A stretch of DNA of 64,000 nt from Ruegeria sp. YS9 (GTDB taxonomy: Bacteria > Pseudomonadota > Alphaproteobacteria > Rhodobacterales > Rhodobacteraceae): assembly GCF_024628725.1 (NCBI RefSeq), contig NZ_CP102409.1, positions 2,885,001-2,949,000 on the forward strand. The letters are read 5' to 3'. The notes below the pieces were generated by a model. The model had not been told where the DNA came from. It worked only from the letters and a program-made list of their open reading frames with translations, and did no database searches. Both the position numbers and the translations under genes were made by a program. Shown one piece after another: positions 8,115 to 17,501 of the stretch; the first letter of the stretch is position 1, and every line of letters begins with the position of its first letter.

Positions 8115-11033
8115 ATGTATGCCGAACTGTCGATCACGTCGAACTTCACCTTCCTCACCGGGGCCTCGCACCCCGAGGAGTACATGGAGCGCGCCGTCAC
8201 CCTGGGCCTGCCCGCCATCGCCATCGCCGATGACAACTCGGTGGCGGGCATCGTCCGCGCCCATACCCAGGCGCGCGAGATCGCCCGCAAGGTCCGTGAA
8301 CGCCGCGCATGGGACGAGCAGAACACGCCCATCGGCCCGCCCTGCCCCGATCACATCCCGAAACCGCCCTCGTTTCCGGTGCATGCGGTGCCGCGGCTGA
8401 TCCCGGCGGCGCGGCTGCTCTTTACCGATGCCCCGCCCATCACCGCCCTGCCCCTCAACCGGCAGGGCTGGGCCAGCCTGTGCCGCCTCCTGTCCACCGG
8501 ACGGCTGCGCGCGGCCAAGGGCGACTGCATCCTGCACCTGTCCGACCTGTTGGAATTTTCCGGCGGTCTGCACCTGCTGCTCTGGCCACAGGCGAGCCAT
8601 CCGACCGGCGGCGCGAGCGGATGGCGGACACAGGCGCAACAGCTGACGCGCCGCTTTGCCGGGCGCATGCACCTGCTGATGCACCCCCGCTATGACGGGG
8701 CAGATTCCGCGTTTTTCTCAATGTTAGAGACTGAATCCAACCATCTGGGCCTGCCCACCATCGCCAGCGCCGCGCCGATGATGCATCACGGCTCGCGCCG
8801 CAAGCTGGGTGATGTGCTGACCGCCATCCGCCTGCGCCGCAAGGTGGACGATCTGGGCCGTCACGCGCTGGCAAATGGCGAGCAGCGCCTGCGCTCGGAA
8901 CCCGAGATGCTGCGCATCTTCAAGGGCTTTGAGGACGCCGTGGCCCGCGCTTATGCGCTCAGCCAGGAACTCACATTCTCGCTGGACGAGCTGCGCTATG
9001 AATATCCCAGCGAGGGCAGCGACCAGGAAACCCCGACCCAGCGCCTGCATCGGCTGGCACATGAAGGGTTGAAATGGCGCTATCCCGCCGGGGCGTCCGA
9101 GAAAGCCAAAAAGATGCTGGCGCATGAGCTGACGCTGATCGGCAAGCTGAAATACGAGCCCTACTTTCTGACCGTCCGCGACATCGTCCATTTCGCCCGC
9201 TCGCGCGGCATCCTGTGCCAGGGGCGCGGCTCGGCGGCGAACTCCGTCGTCTGTTTCTGTCTCGGCATCACCGAGGTCAGCCCCGAGATGGGCACAATGG
9301 TCTTTGAACGCTTCGTCTCCGAGGCGCGGGACGAGCCACCCGACATCGACGTCGATTTCGAACATGAACGCCGCGAAGAGGTGATCCAGCACATCTATGA
9401 ACGCTATGGCCGCCACCGCGCCGGGCTCTGCGCCACCGTGATCCACTATCGCGGCAAGCGCGCCATCCGCGAGGTGGGCCGCGCCATGGGCCTGACCGAA
9501 GACACGATTTCCGCCCTGTCCTCGCAGCTGTGGGGGTTTTTCTCGGCCTCGGGGCTCGAGGCGGAACGGATGCGCGAGATCGGCCTCGACCCCGAGGATC
9601 GGCGCCTGAAACAGACTCTAATGCTGGTTTATGAAATCAACGGCTTCCCCCGCCACCTGTCCCAGCATGTGGGCGGATTCATCATCACCGAGGGCCGTCT
9701 GGACGAGCTGGTGCCCATCGAGAACGCCACGATGGAGGACCGCACCGTCATCTGCTGGGACAAGGACGATATCGACACGCTGGGCATCCTCAAGGTCGAT
9801 GTCCTGAGCCTTGGCATGCTGACCTGCATCCGCAAGGCGTTTGATCTGATTGGCCAGCACCACCAGGCCAGCTATACGCTCGCCACCCTGCCGCCCGAGG
9901 ACCCGGCGGTCTATGACATGCTGTGCCGCGCGGATTCGGTCGGCGTGTTCCAGGTGGAATCACGTGCGCAGATGAACTTTCTGCCCCGGATGCGGCCGCG
10001 CAATTTCTATGATCTGGTGATCGAGGTCGCCATCATCCGCCCCGGCCCCATTCAGGGCGACATGGTGCATCCCTATATCCGCCGCCGGAACGGCGAAGAG
10101 GAGGTCAGCTTCCCCTCGGACGAACTGGGCGAGGTGTTGGGCAAGACGCTGGGCGTGCCGTTGTTCCAGGAACAGGCGATGCAGATCGCCATCGTCGGCG
10201 CGGGTTTCACCCCGGAACAGGCGGACCGGCTGCGGCGCTCGCTGGCGACCTTCAAGAAACATGGCAATGTCAGCGAATTCCGCGCCCTGTTCCTGCGCGG
10301 GATGCAGCGCAACGGCTATGACGCCGAATTTGCCGAGCGCTGTTTCTCGCAGATCGAGGGCTTCGGCTCCTACGGCTTCCCCGAAAGCCACGCGGCCAGC
10401 TTTGCGCTGCTGGTCTATGCCAGCGCCTGGATCAAGTGCCACCATCCGGGGATTTTCGCCTGCGCGCTGCTGAACTCGCAGCCGATGGGGTTCTATGCCC
10501 CCGCCCAGATCGTGCGCGATGCGCGCGAGCATGGGGTGCAGGTGCGCCCGGTCTGCATCAATGCCAGCTTCTGGGACAACGTGATGGAGCCCGACGGCCA
10601 TGGCGGGCTGGCCCTGCGGCTGGGCTTCCGCCAGATCAAGGGCCTGAGCGAAGAGGACGCCAGTTGGCTGACCGCCGCGCGCGGCAACGGCTACCATCAG
10701 GTTGACGACGTCTGGCGCCGCGCGGGCCTTGGCCCCTCGGTGATCGAGCGTCTGGCCGAGGCCGATGCCTTTGCCGCCTGCGGCCTGACCCGGCGCGAGG
10801 CGCTGTGGCAGGCCAAGGCGATCGCCACCGCCCGGCCCCTGCCGCTGTTCGCGCAGGATCTGGAAGGCGAGGCGCTGGACGAGCCCGCCGCCCATCTGCC
10901 CCGGATGTCGCTGGGCGAACAGGTGGTCGAGGATTACGTCGCCACCCGACTCAGCCTGCGCGCGCATCCGGTCGCCCTGCTGCGGCACCTGCTGACGCCG
11001 GGGCAGCGCGACAATACCACCTCTGTCACATAA
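8115..11033 (+). CDS. dnaE2: Error-prone DNA polymerase DnaE2, C-terminally short
   Basis: A 972-residue C-family polymerase for SOS-induced translesion synthesis, acting with ImuB. The N-terminal PHP domain begins YAELSITSNFTFLTGASHPEEY, with ADDNSVAG. The palm carries the catalytic acidic motif PPDIDVDFEHERRE (about residues 408-420) and KVDVLSLGML (third Asp), and the fingers have YGFPESHAASFALLVYASAW. DnaE2 proteins usually run to 1050 residues or more and end in an OB-fold domain. Here the protein stops soon after RLSLRAHPVALLRHLL, and no OB-fold remnant follows in any frame before the globin gene. A near-consensus LexA box precedes it. Unlike the usual imuA-imuB-dnaE2 cassette, imuB lies 4 kb downstream behind unrelated genes. 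Confidence 0.93.
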   Translation: MYAELSITSNFTFLTGASHPEEYMERAVTLGLPAIAIADDNSVAGIVRAHTQAREIARKVRERRAWDEQNTPIGPPCPDHIPKPPSFPVHAVPRLIPAARLLFTDAPPITALPLNRQGWASLCRLLSTGRLRAAKGDCILHLSDLLEFSGGLHLLLWPQASHPTGGASGWRTQAQQLTRRFAGRMHLLMHPRYDGADSAFFSMLETESNHLGLPTIASAAPMMHHGSRRKLGDVLTAIRLRRKVDDLGRHALANGEQRLRSEPEMLRIFKGFEDAVARAYALSQELTFSLDELRYEYPSEGSDQETPTQRLHRLAHEGLKWRYPAGASEKAKKMLAHELTLIGKLKYEPYFLTVRDIVHFARSRGILCQGRGSAANSVVCFCLGITEVSPEMGTMVFERFVSEARDEPPDIDVDFEHERREEVIQHIYERYGRHRAGLCATVIHYRGKRAIREVGRAMGLTEDTISALSSQLWGFFSASGLEAERMREIGLDPEDRRLKQTLMLVYEINGFPRHLSQHVGGFIITEGRLDELVPIENATMEDRTVICWDKDDIDTLGILKVDVLSLGMLTCIRKAFDLIGQHHQASYTLATLPPEDPAVYDMLCRADSVGVFQVESRAQMNFLPRMRPRNFYDLVIEVAIIRPGPIQGDMVHPYIRRRNGEEEVSFPSDELGEVLGKTLGVPLFQEQAMQIAIVGAGFTPEQADRLRRSLATFKKHGNVSEFRALFLRGMQRNGYDAEFAERCFSQIEGFGSYGFPESHAASFALLVYASAWIKCHHPGIFACALLNSQPMGFYAPAQIVRDAREHGVQVRPVCINASFWDNVMEPDGHGGLALRLGFRQIKGLSEEDASWLTAARGNGYHQVDDVWRRAGLGPSVIERLAEADAFAACGLTRREALWQAKAIATARPLPLFAQDLEGEALDEPAAHLPRMSLGEQVVEDYVATRLSLRAHPVALLRHLLTPGQRDNTTSVT

Positions 11034-11080
11034 CGCCGGAACCGCCTATCTGCCAAAAACAGAGTCGAAAACAGGCCACC

Positions 11081-11494
11081 ATGAACAGACCAACCCTTCC
11101 GCCGCGCTTTCCCGCGACGCCCGAGCAGATCAACGCACAGGTTCGCGCCTTTTACGCCCGAGTACGGCAGGACGCGGTACTTGGCCCGGTATTCGCCAAC
11201 CATGTCACCGACTGGCCCGCGCATGAGGAAAAGATCGCATCCTTCTGGCGCAACGCCATCCTGTTCGAGCGCAGCTATGACGGCAACCCGCAGCGGGTGC
11301 ATATCGAACGACCGGACGTAAAGCCCGAGATGTTCGCCCATTGGCTGGACCTGTTCGAAAAGGTCGCCACCCAGACCCTGCCTCCGGAAACCGCCACACC
11401 ATGGGTCGCTCTGGCGCGCCGCATCGGTGTTGGGATGAAGGCTGGGGTGCAATCGGCCCGCCAGCCCAAGGACGCGCCACCGATCCTGCGTTGA
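11081..11494 (+). CDS. Group III truncated haemoglobin
   Basis: A 137-residue globin of the group III (P) truncated haemoglobin class, a haem protein likely involved in oxygen, NO or peroxide chemistry in the cytoplasm. Features are the N-terminal INAQVRAFYARVRQD helix, the LGPVFANHV segment, FWRNAILFERSY, and the probable proximal His in the VHIERP region followed by HWLDLFEKV. The start is the ATG at 11081; the open frame upstream is the dnaE2 gene in another frame. It begins 47 bases after the dnaE2 stop, roughly where dnaE2's missing C-terminal domain would be encoded. Confidence 0.87.
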   Translation: MNRPTLPPRFPATPEQINAQVRAFYARVRQDAVLGPVFANHVTDWPAHEEKIASFWRNAILFERSYDGNPQRVHIERPDVKPEMFAHWLDLFEKVATQTLPPETATPWVALARRIGVGMKAGVQSARQPKDAPPILR

Positions 11495-11629
11495 GCCCAC
11501 GTCATGGCTGCCTTGCGATGTTAGCGGTAAATTAGGGGCTATGCGGGTCGAGGAAATAGGGTTAGTCAGAGACAAGACAGCCCCTTTTGCGCTGCCCCTT
11601 CACATCGACACATCACCCGAGGCCGACCC

Positions 11630-12568
11630 ATGAGCACTCAGAACACCACCCTCCGGGGTCTTGGCTATGCATTCGCGGGCTTTGCGGTCTTTGCCACCCA
11701 TGACGCGCTGATCAAGACGCTGGGCGGGACCTATTCGGTGATGCAGATCATCTTTTTTGCCACGCTGTTTTCCTTTGTCCCGATGGCCGTGACGATCTTG
11801 ACGGACCGGACCACGGGCAACTTCCGGCCGCATCACCCCTGGTTGGTGTTGCTGCGCTCAGGTCTGATGGTCACGGCCATGTCCTGTGCGTTCTATGCCT
11901 TTTCGGCCCTGCCCCTGGCCGAGGTCTATTCGTTGCTGTTTTCTTTCCCGCTGATCGTCACGGTCCTGTCGATTCCGATACTGGGCGAAGTCGTCCGGGC
12001 CCAGCGCTGGGCTGCGGTTGGCATGGGTCTGATCGGGGTGCTGATCGTCCTGCGCCCCGGCGCGACCGAGATCACCCTGGGCCACCTTGCCGCCCTGACG
12101 GCCGCGTTCTGCAGCGCCTTCGCATCGGTGCTGGTGCGCAAGATCGGGAACGAGGAACGCTCGGCCGTCCTGATCCTGTATCCGATGCTGCTGGCGATCG
12201 CGGTCATGAGTCTGGCGCAACCGGCGGTCTACCAGCCGCCGTCCCTGCTTCATCTGGCGATGATGGCGCTGGTCGGCGTGTTTTCGGTGATCGCCCAGCA
12301 CCTGATCATCCTGGCCTATCGGGCTGCGCCCGCCGGCGTGGTCGCGCCCAGCCAGTACAGCCAGATCATCTGGGCCACGATATTCGGCGCTGTGTTCTTT
12401 GGTGAACGGCCCGACAAATGGGTGGCCGTGGGGGCCGCGATCATCATCGCGTCCGGTGTGTTCGTCGTCTGGCGCGAGAGCCGGGCCAATGTATCGCCGA
12501 ACAAACCGGTTCTGCGCGTCCGCTCGCCGCGCTCTGACACCGGCGCCTCAGCGCGACTGGGGTCGTAG
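11630..12568 (+). CDS. EamA/DMT-superfamily permease
   Basis: A 312-residue inner-membrane carrier with about ten helices in two EamA repeats (about residues 8-140 and 150-285). It opens with GYAFAGFAVFATHDALIKTL, where HDALIK is a frequent motif of this DMT subgroup, and carries PLAEVYSLLFSFPL and, in the second repeat, PAGVVAPSQYSQIIWA. A basic Ser/Arg-rich tail of about 30 residues follows the last helix. The substrate is unknown. It stands alone, converging on the NYN gene with an 8-base gap. Confidence 0.9.
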   Translation: MSTQNTTLRGLGYAFAGFAVFATHDALIKTLGGTYSVMQIIFFATLFSFVPMAVTILTDRTTGNFRPHHPWLVLLRSGLMVTAMSCAFYAFSALPLAEVYSLLFSFPLIVTVLSIPILGEVVRAQRWAAVGMGLIGVLIVLRPGATEITLGHLAALTAAFCSAFASVLVRKIGNEERSAVLILYPMLLAIAVMSLAQPAVYQPPSLLHLAMMALVGVFSVIAQHLIILAYRAAPAGVVAPSQYSQIIWATIFGAVFFGERPDKWVAVGAAIIIASGVFVVWRESRANVSPNKPVLRVRSPRSDTGASARLGS

Positions 12569-12576
12569 GGCGTCTG

Positions 12577-13305
12577 CTACTGATCTTTCAATCTGATCTT
12601 CAGGCCGCCGTTTTCGCCTGTTTCCTCGAACTTCCCGATGGCTCGTACCAAGTCGCTCAGTCGCTTGAAGCCATAGGTTCGCGTGTCAAAATCCGGATAG
12701 TTCATGCTGAGCTGACTGCCTAGCCAGCCAAGGCCCGCCCACCCGTCCGGTTCCTCGGATTTGAGCACGACATTCCGGATCAACTGATAAGCATGGTTCA
12801 GTTCTTGTTTGGCAGAGGGCTTCTTAGCTTTCTCCGGGGAATCGTTCGCCTGCACCTCCTCCTTTTTTATATTCTCGATGTAGATGAACCGGTTGCAAGC
12901 CGCGACAAAGGCTTTGGGCGTCTTTTCCTCGCCGATTCCGAACACGCTCAGCCCCTGTTCGCGGATGCGGCTGGCCAGGCGGGTGAAATCGCTGTCGGAT
13001 GACACCAGAACGAACCCGTCGAAGCGGCCCGAATGCAGAATGTCCATCGCGTCGATCACCAGGGCGATGTCGCCGGCGTTCTTGCCGGTGGTATTGGCGA
13101 ATTGCTGATGGGGGACGATGGCGTATTCCGCCAGTTTCTCGGCGCTCCAGCCCTGCGGGATACCGCCGGAAAAATCGCCGTAGATCCGGCGCAGACTGGC
13201 CTCGCCCAATGTGGCGACTTCTTCGAAGATTTCGGCGACGTGTTTTGCCGGAACATTCTCGGCGTCAATCAGAACGGCAAGGCGTTCTGTGGTGGTGTTG
13301 GTCAA
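12577..13305 (-). CDS. NYN-domain ribonuclease-like protein with C-terminal LOTUS/OST-HTH domain
   Basis: A 242-residue protein with two parts. The N-terminal NYN (PIN-like) nuclease domain (about residues 8-150) shows the acidic residues of the active site in LIDAENVP, GDIALVIDAMDIL and SSDSDFTRLA. A charged linker rich in Lys/Glu follows (about 150-170). Then comes an OST-HTH/LOTUS domain (about 172-240, starting ELNHAYQLIRNVV and ending RAIGKFEETGENGGLKIRLK). LOTUS domains bind RNA, including G-rich or structured RNA. An RNA-processing role is therefore likely, but no target is known. It is monocistronic and convergent with the DMT gene. Confidence 0.88.
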   Translation of the reverse strand: MTNTTTERLAVLIDAENVPAKHVAEIFEEVATLGEASLRRIYGDFSGGIPQGWSAEKLAEYAIVPHQQFANTTGKNAGDIALVIDAMDILHSGRFDGFVLVSSDSDFTRLASRIREQGLSVFGIGEEKTPKAFVAACNRFIYIENIKKEEVQANDSPEKAKKPSAKQELNHAYQLIRNVVLKSEEPDGWAGLGWLGSQLSMNYPDFDTRTYGFKRLSDLVRAIGKFEETGENGGLKIRLKDQ

Positions 13306-13393
13306 CTTGGTCTCTCAATTCAGACGTATAATTCTGACCTGAACATAGGGGCAAACGCGGGCGGGTGTAACCCCGCCCGTTCACATTCGGGGT

Positions 13394-14506
13394 TCAGTAG
13401 ATCACCACCGACCGGATGCTTTCGCCCTTGTGCATCAGGTCGAAGCCGGTGTTGATGTCGTCCAGACCCATGGTGTGGGTGATCATCGGATCAATCTCGA
13501 TCTTGCCTTCCATGTACCAGTCGACGATCTTGGGCACGTCCGTGCGCCCGCGCGCGCCGCCGAAGGCGGTGCCGCGCCACGACCGGCCGGTGACCAGCTG
13601 GAACGGACGGGTCGAGATCTCGGCCCCGGCGGGCGCCACGCCGATGATGATCGATTCGCCCCAGCCCTTGTGCGCCGATTCCAGTGCTGCGCGCATCACG
13701 CCGACATTGCCGGTGGCATCAAAGGTGTAATCTGCGCCGCCCTTGGTCAGGTTCACCAGATAGGGCACCAGATCGCCCTCGACCTCGGACGGGTTGACGA
13801 AATCGGTCATGCCGAATTTCTCGGCCATCTCGACCTTGGCCGGGTTCAGGTCGACGCCGACGATCTGATCGGCCCCGGCCAGACGCAGGCCCTGAATCAC
13901 GTTCAGACCGATCCCGCCCAGACCGAACACGATGGCGCGGCTGCCGATTTCCACCTTGGCGGTGTTGATCACCGCGCCGATGCCCGTGGTCACGCCGCAA
14001 CCGATATAGCAGATCTTGTCGAACGGCGCGTCCTCGCGCACCTTGGCCAATGCGATTTCCGGCAGAACCGTGTGGTTCGAAAAGGTCGAGCAGCCCATGT
14101 AATGCAGGATCGGATCTCCATCCAGCGTCGAAAAGCGCGAGGTGCCATCGGGCATCAGGCCCTTGCCCTGCGTCTCGCGGATGGCCTGGCACAGGTTGGT
14201 CTTGGGGTGCAGGCAGTATTCGCATTCGCGGCATTCGGGGGTGTAGAGCGGGATCACGTGATCGCCCGGCTTCAGGCTGGTCACGCCCGGGCCGACCTCG
14301 ACCACGACGCCGGCGCCTTCATGGCCCAGAATGGCCGGGAACAGGCCTTCGGGGTCGGCGCCCGACAGGGTGAATTCATCCGTATGACAGATGCCGGTGG
14401 CCTTGATTTCAACCAGAACCTCGCCCGCCTTGGGGCCTTCGAGGTTTACGTCCATCACTTCCAAAGGTTTGCCCGCCTGTACGGCGACGGCAGCACGGGT
14501 ACGCAT
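13394..14506 (-). CDS. frmA: S-(hydroxymethyl)glutathione dehydrogenase / class III alcohol dehydrogenase
   Basis: A 370-residue zinc- and NAD-dependent enzyme that oxidises S-hydroxymethylglutathione in formaldehyde detoxification and also reduces S-nitrosoglutathione. The catalytic zinc site is seen in [14 protein letters not shown] and GHEGAG, the structural zinc cysteines in [15 protein letters not shown], and the Rossmann NAD site in [11 protein letters not shown]. The ending RSVVIY is typical. The ATG at 14506 has GGGAGA upstream; the 14-codon extension in the longest frame is not conserved in the family. It is alone, without the usual neighbouring S-formylglutathione hydrolase gene. 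Confidence 0.96.
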   Translation of the reverse strand: MRTRAAVAVQAGKPLEVMDVNLEGPKAGEVLVEIKATGICHTDEFTLSGADPEGLFPAILGHEGAGVVVEVGPGVTSLKPGDHVIPLYTPECRECEYCLHPKTNLCQAIRETQGKGLMPDGTSRFSTLDGDPILHYMGCSTFSNHTVLPEIALAKVREDAPFDKICYIGCGVTTGIGAVINTAKVEIGSRAIVFGLGGIGLNVIQGLRLAGADQIVGVDLNPAKVEMAEKFGMTDFVNPSEVEGDLVPYLVNLTKGGADYTFDATGNVGVMRAALESAHKGWGESIIIGVAPAGAEISTRPFQLVTGRSWRGTAFGGARGRTDVPKIVDWYMEGKIEIDPMITHTMGLDDINTGFDLMHKGESIRSVVIY

Positions 14507-14636
14507 GGTATTTGTCTCCCTGTCACTTTTGCCCCGACCCTGCGTCAATTGCAGGGTGTTTTCAACTGTGCTTTCTTGGCAGGTCGGCTAATTATTTGAT
14601 ATTGCAGAAACGACATTGCCAGAATGAGGAACGCCA

Positions 14637-14924
14637 ATGCTCCGTTTTTTACCGATCTTTATCCTTCTGGCGGCCTGCGCAGACACAAGCATTCCGCAGG
14701 ATGTTGCCGTTGTCTCAGAAGATGCACCGGTCGATCTGGCCTTTTGCAAGGGTGAGCCGTTTGCCGATACCGTTGGCCAGCCGATTTCGACCATTCAGGC
14801 GAACCTCCCCGAGCGGTCGCGCGTACTTGGACCCGATGATATCGCCACACAGGATTACCGCATCGACAGGCTGAACGTCTATGTGGACGGCGCCGGTGTT
14901 ATTCAGCGTCTGACCTGCGGGTAA
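14637..14924 (+). CDS. I78-family peptidase inhibitor-like lipoprotein
   Basis: A 95-residue exported lipoprotein. The signal sequence MLRFLPIFILLAAC ends in a lipobox with the lipidated Cys at about residue 14. The mature part matches the I78 serine-protease inhibitor family: a first Cys in AFCKG, VGQPISTIQ, then TQDYRIDRLNVYVDGAGVIQ and the terminal TCG, whose Cys probably pairs with the first. A periplasmic protease-inhibitory role is inferred from family. It precedes imuB, but the SOS box lies between them, so they are probably separate transcription units. Confidence 0.78.
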   Translation: MLRFLPIFILLAACADTSIPQDVAVVSEDAPVDLAFCKGEPFADTVGQPISTIQANLPERSRVLGPDDIATQDYRIDRLNVYVDGAGVIQRLTCG

Positions 14925-14954
14925 GCGTGGACTCGGCAGGTGATTCTCGGATAG

Positions 14955-14969
14955 GAACAAAATGAGAAC
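14955..14969 (+). promoter_or_regulatory. LexA (SOS) box upstream of imuB
   Basis: A perfect GAAC-N7-GAAC match to the alphaproteobacterial LexA operator, 18 bases before the imuB ATG. It implies DNA-damage induction of imuB. Confidence 0.85.
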
Positions 14970-14986
14970 ATTTTGATGTCTGCCCG

Positions 14987-16639
14987 ATGCCCAAACGCCG
15001 AATACTCTCGCTGTGGTTCCCCCGTCTGGGGGCCGAACGGCTGATCCGCGCTGCGCGGGGCCTGCATGGCGGGCCTTTGGCCGTTGTGGCCGAACAGTCG
15101 AACATGCAGGTCATCACCTCGCTGAACTCTGATGCACAGGCCGCCGGTCTGCGCGTGGGCCAGCCGGTGCGCGATGCCCATGCCATGTGCGCCAGCCTGA
15201 TCACCCGCCCCCGCAACACCCCGGCCGAGGCCGCGTTTCTGACCGCGCTGCGCCGCTGGGCGGGCAAGTTCAGCCCCTGGGTGGCTGAAGAGGCCCCCGA
15301 TGGCCTGATCGTTGACCTGTCAGGTTGCGCCCATCTGTTCGGCGGTGAAGAGGCCTTGCTGAGCGTGCTTGAAACCGACTGCGCCGATATGGGCCTGAGC
15401 GTGCAGATGGGCATCGCCGACACGTTGGGCGCGGCCTGGGCGCTGGCCCGCTATGCCGGGCAAGAAGCCACATCCGACCGCAACGGCGATGCGATTTCCC
15501 AAGAAGCCCGCGCCACCCGCGCCCGCGCCGGCAAACGGCGGCACTGGACCAGGGGCGGCGCCGCGCCGCAAGTCGTGGCGCTGGGCGGTGGCGCGCGGAT
15601 TGCCGCGCCAGGGCAGGCCTATGGCGCGCTCAGCCCCCTGCCCATCGCGGCACTGCGGCTGGACGACCAGACCGTAGCGCAGCTGAACCGGCTGGGCCTG
15701 CGGCGGATCGGCGACCTGCTGGGCCAACCGCGCGCCTCGCTGGCCCGCCGGTTCGGGCGCGGGCTGGTGCTGCGGCTGGATCAGGCGATGGGCAGCGCGC
15801 CCGAGCCGGTCTCGCCCGCCCGTCCGCCACATCACTTTGCGGTGCGGATGACTCTGCCCAACCCGATTGGCTTGGTCGAAGACGTGATGGCTGCCGTCGA
15901 TCGGATTCTGCCAACGCTCTGCACCAAGCTGGAAGAGAAAGGGCGCGGGGTCCGCACACTGCGTCTGGAAGCCCACCGGGCCGATCAGGCCGCTGAGGTT
16001 ATCGAGATCGGCCTGGCCCGTCCGACCTATGACAAAAATCGCATTTGCCCTTTGTTAGAGATGAAAATTGACAAGATCGACGCAGGCTATGGCATCGACA
16101 TGCTGCGGCTTGAGGCGATCCAGACGGAACCCATCCATGCCCGCACCATCGCCGGTCATGCCGAAGCGCGCCGCGTAGCCCGCAACCGGCTTGAGGGCAA
16201 TACAGCCGTGGATGATCTTACGGCCAAGCTGGGCGCGCGGGTGGGGCTGGATGCGATCACGCGGCGGCACCCGGCGGCCTCGCACATCCCCGAGAAAACG
16301 GCGCAGACGCTGGCGGCGGCCTGGTCGGAACCCGCGCGCGACTGGCCTGCCCCGCCGCGCCCCCGCCCCTTGCAGATGTGGCAGCCCGAACCCGTGATGG
16401 CGCCGGAAACCCCGAATGTGCCCTGCACCTTTCGCTGGCGTGGGCGCGACTGGCAACTGGCGCAGGCCACCGGCCCGGAACGTATCGCGCCGGAATGGTG
16501 GCTGGATGACCCCAACTGGCGCAGCGGGGTGCGCGATTACTGGGTTGTGGTGACAGAACAGGGGGAACGCCTGTGGTTGTTCTACGGGCACGGAGGCACG
16601 ATGTCCGCAGGCTGGTTCTGTCAGGGACAGTTTTGTTAG
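14987..16639 (+). CDS. imuB: ImuB-type DNA polymerase Y family protein
   Basis: A 550-residue catalytically inactive Y-family protein that bridges DnaE2 to the sliding clamp in the SOS mutasome. It starts RRILSLWFPRLGAERL, typical of ImuB. Its palm region (EEAPDGLIVDLSGCAHLFGG) lacks the full catalytic carboxylate set of active DinB. A DUF6504-like C-terminal region has FRWRGRDW and PEWWLDD, ending YWVVVTEQGERLWLFYGHG. A perfect LexA box lies directly upstream. imuA, normally the first gene of the cassette, is absent from this window. Base composition is GC-rich, like dnaE2. Confidence 0.92.
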   Translation: MPKRRILSLWFPRLGAERLIRAARGLHGGPLAVVAEQSNMQVITSLNSDAQAAGLRVGQPVRDAHAMCASLITRPRNTPAEAAFLTALRRWAGKFSPWVAEEAPDGLIVDLSGCAHLFGGEEALLSVLETDCADMGLSVQMGIADTLGAAWALARYAGQEATSDRNGDAISQEARATRARAGKRRHWTRGGAAPQVVALGGGARIAAPGQAYGALSPLPIAALRLDDQTVAQLNRLGLRRIGDLLGQPRASLARRFGRGLVLRLDQAMGSAPEPVSPARPPHHFAVRMTLPNPIGLVEDVMAAVDRILPTLCTKLEEKGRGVRTLRLEAHRADQAAEVIEIGLARPTYDKNRICPLLEMKIDKIDAGYGIDMLRLEAIQTEPIHARTIAGHAEARRVARNRLEGNTAVDDLTAKLGARVGLDAITRRHPAASHIPEKTAQTLAAAWSEPARDWPAPPRPRPLQMWQPEPVMAPETPNVPCTFRWRGRDWQLAQATGPERIAPEWWLDDPNWRSGVRDYWVVVTEQGERLWLFYGHGGTMSAGWFCQGQFC

Positions 16640-16642
16640 AGT

Positions 16643-17368
16643 CTATTTCCCACGATAAACCAGCAGGTCCGGCAGGTAGTCAATCAGACGAATGAACCAG
16701 GAAAACGGTGCCGGAAAATCCGTACGGAAACGGCGGCGAGACATTGCCTTGACCACGCGATCCGCCGCATCCGCGGGCGTCATCAACATCGGCATCTTGA
16801 AGCTGTTCTTTTCGGTCAGTCGGGTCTTGATGAAGCCGGGATTGACGATACGCACTGTCACGCCAGTACCCGCCAGATCATGCCGCATCGTCTCGGCCAG
16901 CGAAATCAGCGCGGCCTTGCTGGCGCCATACCCGATTGCGTTGGGCAACCCGTGATACCCGGCCAGTGACCCGATCAAAGTAACCTCTCCCTGGCCTGCC
17001 CGGACAAAGCCCGGAACGGTTTCACCCAGAACCCGCAGCGCACCCAGATAGTTCACATCGCTCATCCTGAGGGACGCTTCGGTGTCCCATTCGGCCGAAC
17101 GCATGGGGTCATAAGCCCCGGCATTGTAAACCAGCCCATCGACATGCCCCGCCTCGGCAACAGCCGAACGAACAGAGTCTAAATCGGTTACATCGCACCG
17201 GATCGCGCGCGCATCCGGCAATTCTGAACACATCTCGGACAACCGCTCCAAATTGCGCGCCGACAGGATCAGGGACGCACCCTTCCGGCCAAGCGCCTGC
17301 GCCAAAGCGCGGCCCAGACCTTCGCTTGCGCCGATGATCCAAATGGTTTTCCCGTCAAAGCTGCTCAT
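16643..17368 (-). CDS. SDR-family NAD(P)-dependent oxidoreductase
   Basis: A 241-residue classical short-chain dehydrogenase. The cofactor site is GASEGLGRAL, the NAG motif sits in LVYNAGAY, the catalytic Ser in IGSLAGYHG, and the YxxxK pair in YGASKAALI. A C-terminal extension with RFRTDFPAPFSWFIRLIDYLP is hydrophobic and may contact the membrane. The gene is divergent from the FAD-oxidoreductase operon. Both carry the same TGATCC-N18 promoter arrangement, so it belongs with that operon functionally, probably in lipid modification under photo-oxidative stress. Confidence 0.9.
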   Translation of the reverse strand: MSSFDGKTIWIIGASEGLGRALAQALGRKGASLILSARNLERLSEMCSELPDARAIRCDVTDLDSVRSAVAEAGHVDGLVYNAGAYDPMRSAEWDTEASLRMSDVNYLGALRVLGETVPGFVRAGQGEVTLIGSLAGYHGLPNAIGYGASKAALISLAETMRHDLAGTGVTVRIVNPGFIKTRLTEKNSFKMPMLMTPADAADRVVKAMSRRRFRTDFPAPFSWFIRLIDYLPDLLVYRGK

Positions 17369-17396
17369 GTGTGGGCCGATTCAGTTGTGTGTCACA

Positions 17397-17426
17397 ATAA
17401 TACGGCCTCGCATCCGCGTTGGATCA
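17397..17426 (-). promoter_or_regulatory. RpoE/ChrR-type promoter for the SDR gene
   Basis: On the minus strand TGATCC (17426-17421) is followed after exactly 18 bases by TATTAT (17402-17397), about 28 bases before the SDR start codon. TGATCC with this spacing matches the published target of the Rhodobacter sphaeroides group IV sigma factor RpoE. Assignment is by sequence similarity only. Confidence 0.65.
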
Positions 17427-17501
17427 AAACGGTGGCGCAAGTCACGAAGCTCAAACCAGAAGTCACGAGGTAGTGCATCTGTTAAAAACTTCCAATCGGA
17501 T

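Noticed and set aside
9960..10988. 342-codon minus-strand frame over dnaE2
   Set aside because: Antisense shadow of conserved dnaE2 sequence; no family resemblance and no ribosome-binding site.
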